From Catellatospora sp. IY07-71 (GTDB lineage: Bacteria; Actinomycetota; Actinomycetes; Mycobacteriales; Micromonosporaceae): a stretch of 64,000 bases of DNA. Below, one piece after another: positions 41,885 to 50,865 of this stretch. Each line of letters opens with the position of its first letter. Position 1 is the stretch's first letter. The notes beneath the pieces are model-generated. The model ran no database searches. It saw only the letters and a program-made list of their open reading frames with translations, and was not told the origin of the DNA. The position numbers and the translations under genes are program-made. The stretch lies in the NCBI RefSeq assembly GCF_018326265.1, contig NZ_AP023360.1, positions 6,445,001 through 6,509,000 of the forward strand, written 5' to 3'.

Positions 41885-43915
41885 TCAGCGCAGGAACGCC
41901 GCGGCGACGCCCCCGTCGACCGGGACGTGCAGGCCGGTGGTGTGCGACAGCTCGCCCGCGGTCAGCACGAACACCGCGTTGGCCACGTGCTCGGGCAGCA
42001 CCTCGCGTTTGAGCAGGGTGCGCTGCGCGTAGAAGGCGCCCAGCTCGGCTTCGGGCACGCCGTACACGGCCGCACGCCGGGCGCCCCAGCCCCCGGCGAA
42101 GATGCCCGAGCCGCGTACCACGCCGTCGGGGTTGACCCCGTTGACGCGGATGCCGTGCCCGCCCAGCTCGGCGGCCAGCAGCCGGACCTGGTGCGCCTGG
42201 GCGGCCTTGGCGGCGCTGTAGGCGACGTTGTCCGGCCCGGCGAAGACCGCGTTCTTGCTGGCGATGTAGACGATGTCGCCGCCCATGCCCTGCGCGGTCA
42301 TCAGCCGGGCGGCTTCCCGCGAGACCAGGAACGAGCCGCGCGACATCACGTCGTGCTGCACGTCCCAGTCGGCGAGCGTGGTGTCCAGCAGCGGCCTGGA
42401 CAGCGACAACCCGGCGTTGTTGACCACGAGGTCGACGCCGCCGAAGGCGAGCGCCGCCGATGCGAGCGCCGCGCGGACCTCTGCCTCGTCGGTGACGTCG
42501 GCGGTGACGGCGACGGCGTGGTCCGCGTCGCCGATCTCGGCCGCGACCCGTTCCGCGGCGGCCGCGTCGCGGTCGGCGACCACCACGCAGGCGCCCTCGG
42601 CGGCCAGGCGCAGCGCGATGGCCCGGCCGATGCCCGAGCCGCCGCCGGTCACCAGCGCGACCCGTGCCGCGAGCGGCTTGGGCCGGGGCATGCGGGCCAG
42701 CTTCGCCTCCTCCAACGCCCAGTACTCGATGCGGAACTTCTCTGACTCGGTGATGGGCTGGTAGCGGGAGACGGCCTCGGCGCCGCGCATCACGTTGACG
42801 GCGTTGACGTAGAACTCGCCGGCCACCCGCGCGGTCTGCTTGTCGCGGCCGAAGCTGAACATGCCGACGCCGGGCACCAGCACGATCGCCGGGTCGGCGC
42901 CGCGCATCGGCGGCGAGCCGGGCTCGGCGTGCCGGTGGTAGTAGGCGGCGTACTCGTCGCGGTAGGACGCGTGCAGCTCCCTCAGCCGGGCGACCGTCTC
43001 GTCGAGATCGGCCGTGGGCGGCAGGTCCAGCACCATGGGCCGGACCTTGGTACGCAGGAAGTGGTCCGGGCAGGAGGTGCCCAGCGCGGCGAGCCTCGGG
43101 TGCTCGGCGCGGTGGAGGAAGTCCAGCACCGCGTCCGTGTCGGTGAAGTGGCCGACCTGCGGCCGGTCCGTGGAGGCCAGGCCGCGCAGCACCGGGGCGA
43201 GCGCCGCCGCGCGGGCCTGCCGTTGCGGGGCGGGCAGCGGCGCGTACTCCGGCAGCGGCGGCCCGAACGGCTCGGGCCGGCCCCGCTCGTCGAGGAACGC
43301 CTGGGCGGTGTGGATGATCTCCAGCGAGCGCCGCTCGCACTCCTCGCTGGTATCGCCCCAGGCGGTGATGCCGTGCCCGCCGAGGATGACGCCTATGGCC
43401 TGCGGGTGTGCCCGGCGTACCGCGGCGATGTCCAGGCCGAGCTGGAAGCCCGGCCGCCGCCAGGGCACCCAGATCACCCGGTCGCCGAAGCACTCCTTGG
43501 TCAGCGCCTGCCCGTCGGCGGCGGCGGCCAGCGCGATCCCGGCGTCCGGGTGTAGGTGGTCGACGTGCTCGGCGTCGAGCAGGCCGTGCATCGCGGTGTC
43601 GATGGACGGCGCCGCTCCCCCACGCCCGTGCAGGCAGTAGTCGAACAGGCCGACCATCTCGTCCTCGCGGTCCGCGCCCGGGTAGACGCCGGCCACCGCT
43701 TGCAGCCGGTCCAGGCGCAGCGCGGCGAGACCCGCCTCGGTCAGCGTGCCCAGGTCGCCCCCGGAGCCCTTCACCCACAGCAGGCGCAACGGCTCGCCCG
43801 TCACCGGGTCGGCCTCGGTGCCCTTGGCGGAGGTGTTGCCGCCCGCGTAGTTGGTGTTGCGCGGGTCGGCGCCCAGCCGCCGCGAGCGGGCCAGCAACTC
43901 GTCCTTCTCGCCCAT
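41885..43915 (-). CDS. rhaEW: Bifunctional rhamnulose-1-P aldolase / lactaldehyde dehydrogenase
   Basis: This 676-residue fusion has an N-terminal class II aldolase/adducin domain (about 1-400; NTNYAGGNTSAKG, metal ligands in HVDHLHPDAG, HGITAWG) and a C-terminal short-chain dehydrogenase (about 420-676; TGGGSGIGRAIAL, NNAG, YSAAK). It splits L-rhamnulose-1-phosphate into DHAP and L-lactaldehyde and oxidises the latter to lactate. The start is ATG 43915, which shares its A with the rhaI stop (TGATG). The fusion is the usual actinobacterial/Bacillus form replacing separate rhaD and aldA. Confidence 0.95.
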   Translation of the reverse strand: MGEKDELLARSRRLGADPRNTNYAGGNTSAKGTEADPVTGEPLRLLWVKGSGGDLGTLTEAGLAALRLDRLQAVAGVYPGADREDEMVGLFDYCLHGRGGAAPSIDTAMHGLLDAEHVDHLHPDAGIALAAAADGQALTKECFGDRVIWVPWRRPGFQLGLDIAAVRRAHPQAIGVILGGHGITAWGDTSEECERRSLEIIHTAQAFLDERGRPEPFGPPLPEYAPLPAPQRQARAAALAPVLRGLASTDRPQVGHFTDTDAVLDFLHRAEHPRLAALGTSCPDHFLRTKVRPMVLDLPPTADLDETVARLRELHASYRDEYAAYYHRHAEPGSPPMRGADPAIVLVPGVGMFSFGRDKQTARVAGEFYVNAVNVMRGAEAVSRYQPITESEKFRIEYWALEEAKLARMPRPKPLAARVALVTGGGSGIGRAIALRLAAEGACVVVADRDAAAAERVAAEIGDADHAVAVTADVTDEAEVRAALASAALAFGGVDLVVNNAGLSLSRPLLDTTLADWDVQHDVMSRGSFLVSREAARLMTAQGMGGDIVYIASKNAVFAGPDNVAYSAAKAAQAHQVRLLAAELGGHGIRVNGVNPDGVVRGSGIFAGGWGARRAAVYGVPEAELGAFYAQRTLLKREVLPEHVANAVFVLTAGELSHTTGLHVPVDGGVAAAFLR

Positions 43916-45090
43916 CAGGCGCCCCACCCGGCGGCCTGGCCGACAGCCCGATCGTCGCGGATCCGCTCGAAGTAGCCCGAGCCGCGGTAGGCCGCGATCG
44001 GGTCCGGGTCCAGGCCCATGTCCTCCCGCAGGTCACGCAGCAGCGGCCGCACGTCGGTGTGGTACGCGTCCATCAGCGCCGCGTTGGCCTCCAGCACGTC
44101 GCCGGCCCGCTGGGCGGCGGCCAGCGCCGCGTGGTCGACCAGCAGCGCCTTGGCCGTGGCCTCCTGCACGTTCATCACCGACCGGATCACCGCGGGGATC
44201 TTCGGCTCGATGTTGTGGCACTGGTCGAGCATGAACGCGATGCCCCGGTCCAGCTCGTCGGCGAGCACGATCTCGTGCATGATCCGGAACAGCTGGAACG
44301 GGTCGGCGGCGCCGACCATCAGGTCGTCGTCGGCGTAGAAGCGGGAGTTGAAGTCGAAGCCGCCCAGCCGTCCGGCGCGCAGCAGCATGGCGACGATGAA
44401 CTCGATGTTGGTGCCCGGCGCGTGGTGGCCGGTGTCGATGACGACCTGGGCGCGCTCGCCGAGCTGGACGCAGTGCAGGTAGGCGGTGCCCCAGTCGGGC
44501 ACATCGGTCATGTAGAAGGCCGGTTCGAACAGCTTGTACTCCAGCAGCATCCGCTGCTCGCCGGTGAGCCGGGCGTACGTCTCGGCCAGCGCCCCGGCGA
44601 GCCGGTCCTGGCGGGTGCGCACGTCGTCCTGGCCGGGGTAGTTGGTGCCGTCGGAGAACCACAGCTTCAGGTCGCGCGAGCCGGTGGCGTCCATGACGTC
44701 GACGCATTCGAGCAGGTGGTCGGTGGCCTTGCGGCGTACGGCCGGGTCGGCGTTGGTGACGCTGCCGAGCTTGTAGTCGTCGTCCTGGAACACGTTGGCG
44801 TTGATGGTGCCGAGCGTGACGCCCAGGTCCTTCGCATGCCGGGCCAGGTCCGCGTAGTCGTCGACCCTGTCCCACGGGATGTGCAGCGCGACCGTGGGCG
44901 CGACGCCGGTGAACCGGTGCACGGTGGCCGCGTCGGCGACCTTCTCGTACGGGTCGCGCGGCACGCCCTGCTGGGCGAACACCTTGAACCGGGTCCCCGA
45001 GTTGCCGTAGGCCCAGGATGCCGTCTCGATGCGCTGTGCGCGCAGGCTCGACAGGACGCGCGACCGGGTCTGCGGCGAGAGGTCAGTCAT
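43915..45090 (-). CDS. rhaI: L-rhamnose isomerase (RhaI type)
   Basis: This 391-residue TIM-barrel isomerase converts L-rhamnose to L-rhamnulose with divalent metal. Family stretches include LKLWFSDGTNYPGQDD, LLEYKLFEPAFYMTD, VVIDTGHHAPGTNIEF and FDFNSRFYADDDL, with Glu/Asp/His metal ligands as in the Pseudomonas stutzeri type enzyme rather than E. coli RhaA. ATG 45090 has GGAGAAG upstream and overlaps the mutarotase gene by 8 bases. Confidence 0.95.
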   Translation of the reverse strand: MTDLSPQTRSRVLSSLRAQRIETASWAYGNSGTRFKVFAQQGVPRDPYEKVADAATVHRFTGVAPTVALHIPWDRVDDYADLARHAKDLGVTLGTINANVFQDDDYKLGSVTNADPAVRRKATDHLLECVDVMDATGSRDLKLWFSDGTNYPGQDDVRTRQDRLAGALAETYARLTGEQRMLLEYKLFEPAFYMTDVPDWGTAYLHCVQLGERAQVVIDTGHHAPGTNIEFIVAMLLRAGRLGGFDFNSRFYADDDLMVGAADPFQLFRIMHEIVLADELDRGIAFMLDQCHNIEPKIPAVIRSVMNVQEATAKALLVDHAALAAAQRAGDVLEANAALMDAYHTDVRPLLRDLREDMGLDPDPIAAYRGSGYFERIRDDRAVGQAAGWGA

Positions 45091-45418
45091 GGTCTTCTCC
45101 CAGCTGGTCGTCCAGGTTGAACACTTCGGTGAGCACGTGCATGTGCTGGTCGGGGCGGCCGGTCTCGAAGAAGCCGGCCATCTCCGCCTGCCAGCGGGCG
45201 TTGATCTCGGTCGCGTCCATCGCGGCGAGCGCCGCGTCGAAGTCGTCGGTGTGCAGGTAGCCGACGAGCAGTCCGTCCTCGCGCAGGAAGAGGCTGTAGT
45301 CGTGCCAGCCGGTGTCGCGCAGGGCGGCCAGCATGTCCGGCCACACCCGGGCGTGGCGGCGCCGGTACTCCTCCAGCCGGTCGGGTCTGACCTGAAGGGT
45401 GAAGCAGATCCGGCGCAC
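45083..45418 (-). CDS. rhaM: L-rhamnose mutarotase RhaM
   Basis: This 111-residue ferredoxin-like-fold enzyme interconverts alpha- and beta-L-rhamnose, feeding the isomerase. Motifs are FTLQVRPDRLEEYRRRHARVWPDML with the active-site Tyr/His, GWHDYSLFLRED and INARWQAEM. The start GTG 45418 (VRRICFTLQ) lies six bases after GGGAGG; a longer reading upstream in this frame enters the binding-protein gene and is not used. It overlaps rhaI by 8 bases. Confidence 0.93.
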   Translation of the reverse strand: MRRICFTLQVRPDRLEEYRRRHARVWPDMLAALRDTGWHDYSLFLREDGLLVGYLHTDDFDAALAAMDATEINARWQAEMAGFFETGRPDQHMHVLTEVFNLDDQLGEDHD

Positions 45419-45441
45419 GCCATACCTCCCTGGGGAATCGA

Positions 45442-46494
45442 TCAGAAGTCGAACTGGTCGATGTTGGACGCGTTGAACGTGTACGGGTCGCCCAGCAGCA
45501 CCGTGGCGTCCTTGCCGACCGTGAACTCGCCGAGCTTGCCCGCGGTGAACTTGTCGCCCTCCTTGCCGGTGATCAGCCCGGAGGACAGCGCGCCGCCCGC
45601 GTACGCGGCGAGGTAGCCCAGGTCGGCCGGGTTCCACAGGGCGAACGCCTTGACCGTGCCGTCCTTGATGAACGCGCGCATCTGGTTGGGCGTGCCCAGC
45701 CCGGTGAGCTGCACCTTGCCCTTGTACGTCGAGCCGGACAGATAGCGGGCGGCCGCCGCGACGCCGACCGTGGTGGGCGAGATGATGCCCTTCAGGTCGG
45801 GGTGCTTGGCCAGCAGCGCCTGCGTCTCGGTGAACGACTTCTGGTCCTGGTCGTCGCCGTAGACGGTGTCGACGAGCTTGAGCTTGGCGTACTCGGGCTT
45901 GGCCAGCTCCGCCTTCATCAGCTCGATCCAGGCGTTCTGGTTGGTGGCGTTGGCGGTGGCCGACAGGATCGCGATCTCGCCGCCGTCCGGGCCGACCGCC
46001 TCGGAGATCAGCTTGACCTGGTTCTGCGCGATGCCCTCGGCGGTGGCCTGGTTGATGAACAGGTCCCGGCAGGACGGGTTGGTGTCGGAGTCGAAGGTGA
46101 CCACCTTGGCCCCGGCGGTGCGGGCCTCGTTCAGGGCGCCGCAGATGGCGTCCTTGTCGTTGGCGGACACCACGATCACGTCGGTGTTCTGCTGCGACAG
46201 CGTGTTGATGTAGCTGACCTGCGCCGACGGGCTCGCCTCGGACGGCCCGGTCTCGCTGTAGACGCCCTTGAACTCCTCGACCGCGGCCTTGCCGCCATTG
46301 TCGGAGGTGGTGAAGTACGGGTTGTTGACCTGCTTGGGCAGGAAGGCGATCTTCAGGCCGGTCTTCATGCCACCGGCGCCCGTCTCGGTGCCCGGGTCGC
46401 CGCCGGTGTCCTCCGCGCACGCGGCGGTGCCGAGGGCGAGCGCCGCCAGCACGGCCGCCGCGATCAGGCGGGCCCGCGTATTACCTGCTCTCAT
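45442..46494 (-). CDS. rhaS: Rhamnose ABC transporter binding lipoprotein RhaS
   Basis: This 350-residue CUT2-type sugar-binding lipoprotein has a signal ending in LGTAACA, with the lipidated Cys near 26, then the periplasmic-binding-protein-I fold (IAFLPKQVNNPYFTTSDNGG, DVIVVSANDKDAI, VTFDSDTNP). Context assigns it to L-rhamnose. It lies between the permeases and rhaM, 42 bases after the upstream permease stop. ATG 46494 has GGGAA upstream. Confidence 0.94.
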   Translation of the reverse strand: MRAGNTRARLIAAAVLAALALGTAACAEDTGGDPGTETGAGGMKTGLKIAFLPKQVNNPYFTTSDNGGKAAVEEFKGVYSETGPSEASPSAQVSYINTLSQQNTDVIVVSANDKDAICGALNEARTAGAKVVTFDSDTNPSCRDLFINQATAEGIAQNQVKLISEAVGPDGGEIAILSATANATNQNAWIELMKAELAKPEYAKLKLVDTVYGDDQDQKSFTETQALLAKHPDLKGIISPTTVGVAAAARYLSGSTYKGKVQLTGLGTPNQMRAFIKDGTVKAFALWNPADLGYLAAYAGGALSSGLITGKEGDKFTAGKLGEFTVGKDATVLLGDPYTFNASNIDQFDF

Positions 46495-46536
46495 CGTTGA
46501 GTTCCCTTCGCTCGGAAGCCGCGATCACCTGCGGCA

Positions 46537-47550
46537 TCAGGTGGTGGGCGTAGCGGTTGGTGCGGTGGAGCGCCGCCGGCGCAGCCGCTCGCGCAGCATC
46601 CCGGCGACATTCGGTCCGACGACCGAGGCGATCAGCAGTGCGCCTGTGATGACCGTGAGCGTGTTCGCGGGCACGTACGCCAGTTGCAGCGTGTTGCGCA
46701 GCACGCCGAGCAGGGCCACCGCGGCGAGCACGCCCAGCAGCGCGCCGCGCCCGCCGAAGATGGACACGCCGCCGAGCAGGACCGCGGCGACCACGGCCAG
46801 TTCCAGCCCGCTGCCGTTGTCGGCGCGGGCGCTGGCGAACCGCAGCGTCCAGAAGACCCCGGCCAGCGCGGACATCGCGCCGGTCGCCACGAACAGCCAG
46901 AACTTGGTGAGCCGGACGTTCACTCCGGCGAAGCGGGCCGCCTCGGCGTTGTTGCCCATGGCGTAGAGGGCACGCCCGACCGGGGTCGCGTGCAGCACGA
47001 CGGCGAACACCACGGCGAGCGCGGCCAGCACCAGGATCATCCACGGGATGGTGGTGCCGGGGATCGGCGCGATCGCCGCCGTCGTCCACTCCCGCGGGTA
47101 GTTCGCCACCGCCCGGTCGCCCAGCACCACGTACGCCAGTCCGCGGTACAGGGCCAGGGTGCCGATGGTGACGGCCAGCGACGGCAGCCCGAAGCCGGTG
47201 ACGAACAGCCCGTTGACCGCGCCGAGCACGGCGCCCAGCAGCAGGCAGAGGGCGATCAGCAGCGGCAGGGACGTCACCCCGGACACCCACAGCTGCCCCA
47301 TGACGGTGCAGGTCAGGCCGAGCACGCTGGCGACGGACAGGTCGATCTCGCCGGTGATGACGACCAGCGTCATCGGCAGCGCGATCAGCGCGATCGGCAG
47401 CGCCTCCAGCGCCACGAACCGCCAGAACCGGGGGCTGGCGACACCGTCGACGGTGAACGCGCCGACGACAGCGACGACCACCACCGCGAGCAGCACGATC
47501 ACGTCCCAGGAGCCGAGGACGCGGCGGACCGGGGCGACGCGCTCAGCCAT
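46537..47550 (-). CDS. rhaQ: Rhamnose ABC transporter permease RhaQ
   Basis: This 337-residue CUT2 permease (BPD_transp_2 family) has eight to ten hydrophobic segments and the cytoplasmic loop ALYAMGNNAEAARFAGVNVR typical of RbsC/RhaQ proteins. It pairs with the upstream permease and overlaps it by 8 bases at the start. It forms half of the rhamnose channel. Confidence 0.93.
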   Translation of the reverse strand: MAERVAPVRRVLGSWDVIVLLAVVVVAVVGAFTVDGVASPRFWRFVALEALPIALIALPMTLVVITGEIDLSVASVLGLTCTVMGQLWVSGVTSLPLLIALCLLLGAVLGAVNGLFVTGFGLPSLAVTIGTLALYRGLAYVVLGDRAVANYPREWTTAAIAPIPGTTIPWMILVLAALAVVFAVVLHATPVGRALYAMGNNAEAARFAGVNVRLTKFWLFVATGAMSALAGVFWTLRFASARADNGSGLELAVVAAVLLGGVSIFGGRGALLGVLAAVALLGVLRNTLQLAYVPANTLTVITGALLIASVVGPNVAGMLRERLRRRRSTAPTATPTT

Positions 47551-48577
47551 GGGCCTTCCCTTCGCGCAGGCTGCGGCCCACCCGGGCGGACAGGGCCCGG
47601 TCGAGGCCGATCGAGGCGAGGATCAGCGCGCCGACGGCGGCGTCCTGCCAGAACGGGTTGACGCCGAGCACCGGCAGGGCGGCGCGGATCGTGGTCAGCA
47701 GCACCGCCCCGAGCGCCGCGCCGTACACCGAGCCGCTGCCGCCGAAGATGGCCACCCCGCCGACGACCACCGCCGCGACGACGTTCAGCTCGATGCCCAG
47801 GCCGGCGTTGGCGTCGATGGTGCCGAACCGGGCGGCGTGCAGGACCCCGGCCAGACCGGCCAGCGCCCCGCTCGCGACGAACGCGGCGAACACGCGCCGC
47901 CCGCCGGGAATGCCGGACAGCCTGGCGGCGGCGGGGTCGGAGCCGATCGCGTACAGCTCCCGGCCGCCGCGGTAGTGGCGCAGGTAGTAGCCGACCGCGA
48001 CGAGCACGGCCACCGCGAACAGCGCCAGCACCGGCACCCCGAGCACGGTCGCGGTGCCCATCCGCAGGAACGCGGGCGGCATGTCGGCGGCGTTGATCTG
48101 CCGTGAGGTGGCCCAGGTGTAGTCCAGCCCCCGGAACATGTACAGCGTCCCCAGGGTGACCACCAGTGCGGGCACCTTCGCCGCCGCGATCAGGCCGCCG
48201 TTGACGGCGCCCAGCACCGCGCCGAGCGCCATGCCGATGAGCAGCATCACCGGGATCGGCAGGCCGGGTGCGGTGACGAACACGGTGCCGGTCGCGAAGG
48301 CGGCAAGGCCGAGCACGGACCCGACGGACAGGTCCACGTTGCGGGTGATGACGACGACGGCCTGCCCGACGGCCAGGATCGCCAGGATGGTCGAGCCGAG
48401 CAGCAGGTCCTTGATGTTCTGCGCGCTGAGGAAGCGCGGGTTGACGGCGTAGGTGACCGCGACGAGCAGCACCAGCGCCAGCGCGATGCCCAGCTCGCGG
48501 ACCAGGAAGGCGCGCCGCGCCACGCGCGTGCCGCTGGTGGCGGGTGCCTGCGCGGGCGGGGAGTCGACGAGGGTCAT
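47543..48577 (-). CDS. rhaP: Rhamnose ABC transporter permease RhaP
   Basis: This 344-residue CUT2 permease resembles RhaQ, with the ATPase-contact loop [23 protein letters not shown] 48577 overlaps the ATPase stop as ATGA. The same frame stays open far upstream, but that is antisense-type noise over the ATPase gene. Confidence 0.93.
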   Translation of the reverse strand: MTLVDSPPAQAPATSGTRVARRAFLVRELGIALALVLLVAVTYAVNPRFLSAQNIKDLLLGSTILAILAVGQAVVVITRNVDLSVGSVLGLAAFATGTVFVTAPGLPIPVMLLIGMALGAVLGAVNGGLIAAAKVPALVVTLGTLYMFRGLDYTWATSRQINAADMPPAFLRMGTATVLGVPVLALFAVAVLVAVGYYLRHYRGGRELYAIGSDPAAARLSGIPGGRRVFAAFVASGALAGLAGVLHAARFGTIDANAGLGIELNVVAAVVVGGVAIFGGSGSVYGAALGAVLLTTIRAALPVLGVNPFWQDAAVGALILASIGLDRALSARVGRSLREGKAHG

Positions 48578-50061
48578 GCGGCGGCCTCCTGCCCCGTCGC
48601 GGCGCGCATGACCGTCTCCTGGTCGGCGCGGGCGCGCGGGATGTCGGCGGCCAGCCGGCCCTCGTGCATCACCAGGACGCGGTCTGCCATGCCGAGCACC
48701 TCCGGTAGTTCGCTGGAGACCATGAGCACCGCGACGCCGTCGGCGGCCAGCTGGGACAGCAGCCGGTGCACCTCGGCCTTGGTGCCGACGTCGATGCCCC
48801 GGGTGGGCTCGTCGACGATGAGCACCCGTGGTTCGGTGGCCAGCCATTTGGCCAGTACGACCTTCTGCTGGTTGCCGCCGGACAGGGTGGACACCGGGTC
48901 GGTGAGCCGCCCCGCCTTGACCTGCAGCCGCTGTGCCCAGCTCAGGGCCGAACGCCGCTCGGCGCCGCCGAACAGCAGGCCGCCACGGGTGAGCCGCCAC
49001 CGGCGGGGCAGGTTGGTGTTGCGCTCGACCGACAGCTCCATGACCAGGCCCTGCTGGCGGCGGTCCTCGGGCACCAGCGCGAGACCGGCCCGGATGGCGG
49101 CGGCGATGTCACCGGGCGGCAGGCGTACGCCGTCGACCAGGACCTCGCCGGAGTCGTACCGGTCGACGCCGAAGATCGCGCGGCTGACCTCGCTGCGCCC
49201 GGCCCCGACCAGCCCGGCCAGGGCGACGATCTCACCCGCGTGCACCGTGAAGCCGACCTCGGCGAACGCGCCCCGCCGGGTCAGGCCACGCACTTGCAGC
49301 CGGGGCGCCCCGGCGGCGGTCTCCAGCTTCGGGTACATGGCCGAGACCTCCCGGCCGACCATCCGCCGCACCACCTCGTCCACGCCCAGCTCGGACGTGG
49401 GATCGGTGGAGACCCACCTGCCGTCGCGCATCACGGTGATCCGCTGGCACAGCGCGAAGACCTCGTCGAAGCGGTGTGAGATGAACAGCACGGCCGTGCC
49501 CGCGTCGCGCAGCGACCGGGTCACCGCGAACAGCCGCTCGACCTCCACTCCGGACAGCGCGGCGGTCGGCTCGTCCATCACCAGCACCCGCGCGTCCAGC
49601 GAGATGGCCTTGGCGATCTCGACGAGCTGCTGGTCGGCGATGGACAGCCCGCGCGCGGGCCGGTCCGGGTCGAGGCGTACGCCGAGGCGCTCGAACAGCT
49701 CGGCGGCGCGGGCGCGCATCAGGGCGGTGTCGATGCGGCGCAGGCTGCGCAGCGGCTGGCGGCCCATGAAGATGTTCTCCGCGACGCTCAGGTCCGGGAA
49801 CAGCGTCGGCTCCTGGTAGATGACGGCGATCCCGGCGGCGCGCGCGTCGGCGGGGCCGGTCAGGCGCAGCGGGCGGCCGTCGAGGGTGATCGTGCCGGTG
49901 TCCGGGGCGTGCACCCCGGCGAGGATCTTGACCAGGGTGGACTTGCCCGCGCCGTTCTCCCCCACCAGCCCGTGCGCCTCGTGTGCGTGCAGCTCGACGT
50001 GCACGTCGCGCAGCGCGGCGACGGCGCCGAAGGACTTGCTGACCCCTTCGAGTGCGAGCAC
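48574..50061 (-). CDS. rhaT: Rhamnose ABC transporter ATPase RhaT
   Basis: This 495-residue protein has two fused ATPase domains like RbsA/MglA. Domain 1 has Walker [10 protein letters not shown], the signature-like LSIADQQ and Walker [11 protein letters not shown]. Domain 2 has the degenerate Walker [10 protein letters not shown], signature LSGGNQQ and Walker [11 protein letters not shown]. It energises uptake through RhaP/RhaQ. GTG 50061 is the first gene of the rhamnose operon; the operator TGAAACGTTTCA lies 24 bases upstream. Confidence 0.95.
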   Translation of the reverse strand: MLALEGVSKSFGAVAALRDVHVELHAHEAHGLVGENGAGKSTLVKILAGVHAPDTGTITLDGRPLRLTGPADARAAGIAVIYQEPTLFPDLSVAENIFMGRQPLRSLRRIDTALMRARAAELFERLGVRLDPDRPARGLSIADQQLVEIAKAISLDARVLVMDEPTAALSGVEVERLFAVTRSLRDAGTAVLFISHRFDEVFALCQRITVMRDGRWVSTDPTSELGVDEVVRRMVGREVSAMYPKLETAAGAPRLQVRGLTRRGAFAEVGFTVHAGEIVALAGLVGAGRSEVSRAIFGVDRYDSGEVLVDGVRLPPGDIAAAIRAGLALVPEDRRQQGLVMELSVERNTNLPRRWRLTRGGLLFGGAERRSALSWAQRLQVKAGRLTDPVSTLSGGNQQKVVLAKWLATEPRVLIVDEPTRGIDVGTKAEVHRLLSQLAADGVAVLMVSSELPEVLGMADRVLVMHEGRLAADIPRARADQETVMRAATGQEAAA

Positions 50062-50085
50062 GGCCTCCCCTTCCGGCGACGCTTC

Positions 50086-50097
50086 TGAAACGTTTCA
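50086..50097. promoter_or_regulatory. Rhamnose operon operator TGAAACGTTTCA
   Basis: This is a perfect 12-bp LacI-type palindrome 24 bases before the rhaT start. Related sites precede the second LacI gene (52251) and the rhamnosidase gene (57319), so it is the likely binding site of the LacI protein at 52296. Confidence 0.82.
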
Positions 50098-50232
50098 TCA
50101 CCTCGTACGAAGACGGTAAGAGATCGACGGATGTGCAGTCAAGGAATTCCGCCGCGTTACCGAGTTGTGACGCCCCAACGGTTTCCGCGGACCCGGACGC
50201 CAGGTGCTCGCGCCTGAGAAGATGCACAGAAG

Positions 50233-50266
50233 TTGTGCAAAGAAGGTGTGCACAGTTATTGTGCAA
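50233..50266. promoter_or_regulatory. Triple TTGTGCAA-type operator
   Basis: TTGTGCAA (50233-50240), TGTGCACA (50247-50254) and TTGTGCAA (50259-50266) occur in a row directly before ATG 50269. Such clustered short palindromes fit autoregulation by the ArsR-like protein encoded downstream. The -10 region of that gene probably lies inside the array. Confidence 0.7.
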
Positions 50267-50268
50267 AC

Positions 50269-50865
50269 ATGGTCGAAGAGTCGAGCACTCCCACCCACCG
50301 TGTCGTGCGGCTGAGCGCGACACAGATCCGCACCCTGGCCCACCCGCTGCGCGTCCGCCTGCTCGGGATGCTGCGCCTGGACGGCCCGGCCACCGCCACG
50401 ACACTCGCCCGGCTGCTCGACACCAACACCGGTGCCACCAGCTACCACCTGCGCCAGCTCGCCGAGGTGGGCCTGGTGACCGAGGAGACCGACCGGGGCA
50501 CGGCCCGGCAGCGCTTCTGGCGCGCGGCGCACGAGGTCAGCACCTGGCAGCCCAACGACTTCGACGACGATCCCGACGCCCGCGCCGCGGCCGACTGGAT
50601 CGGCAGCGAGCAGCTGCGTTTCCTCGGCGAGCAGACCGAGAAGTGGTTCGCGGTGCGCGACACCGTCCCGCGGGCCTGGCGGGAGGCCGCCACCATCAGC
50701 GACGCGCTGCTGACCCTGTCCCCCACCCGCCTGCGCGCCCTCAACGAGGAGATGTGGAACGTGATCGTGAAGTACCGGCAGGACACCTCCTTCGCCGAGG
50801 AGGAGGACGCCAGCCAGGTGCACGTGTTCCTGGCGAGCATCCCCCGGGCGGAGGAGCTGCGGTGA
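50269..50865 (+). CDS. ArsR-like winged-helix regulator
   Basis: This 198-residue regulator has an ArsR-type helix-turn-helix near 15-85 (IRTLAHPLRVRLLGMLRLDGPATATTLARLLDTNTGATSYHLRQLAEVGLV) and a C-terminal helical domain common in actinobacterial drug-responsive members. No metal-binding Cys are present, so it probably senses an organic ligand. ATG 50269 follows the operator array. It overlaps the MFS gene as GTGA and likely represses both. It interrupts the rhamnose locus between the importer and its regulator. Confidence 0.9.
   Translation: MVEESSTPTHRVVRLSATQIRTLAHPLRVRLLGMLRLDGPATATTLARLLDTNTGATSYHLRQLAEVGLVTEETDRGTARQRFWRAAHEVSTWQPNDFDDDPDARAAADWIGSEQLRFLGEQTEKWFAVRDTVPRAWREAATISDALLTLSPTRLRALNEEMWNVIVKYRQDTSFAEEEDASQVHVFLASIPRAEELR

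Noticed and set aside
37755-44036. A single very long minus-strand frame joining the GGDEF gene to the rhamnose genes
   Set aside because: Only the part from ATG 39704 reads as a protein. The upstream part is out of frame with rhaB and rhaEW, which have clear domains and starts.
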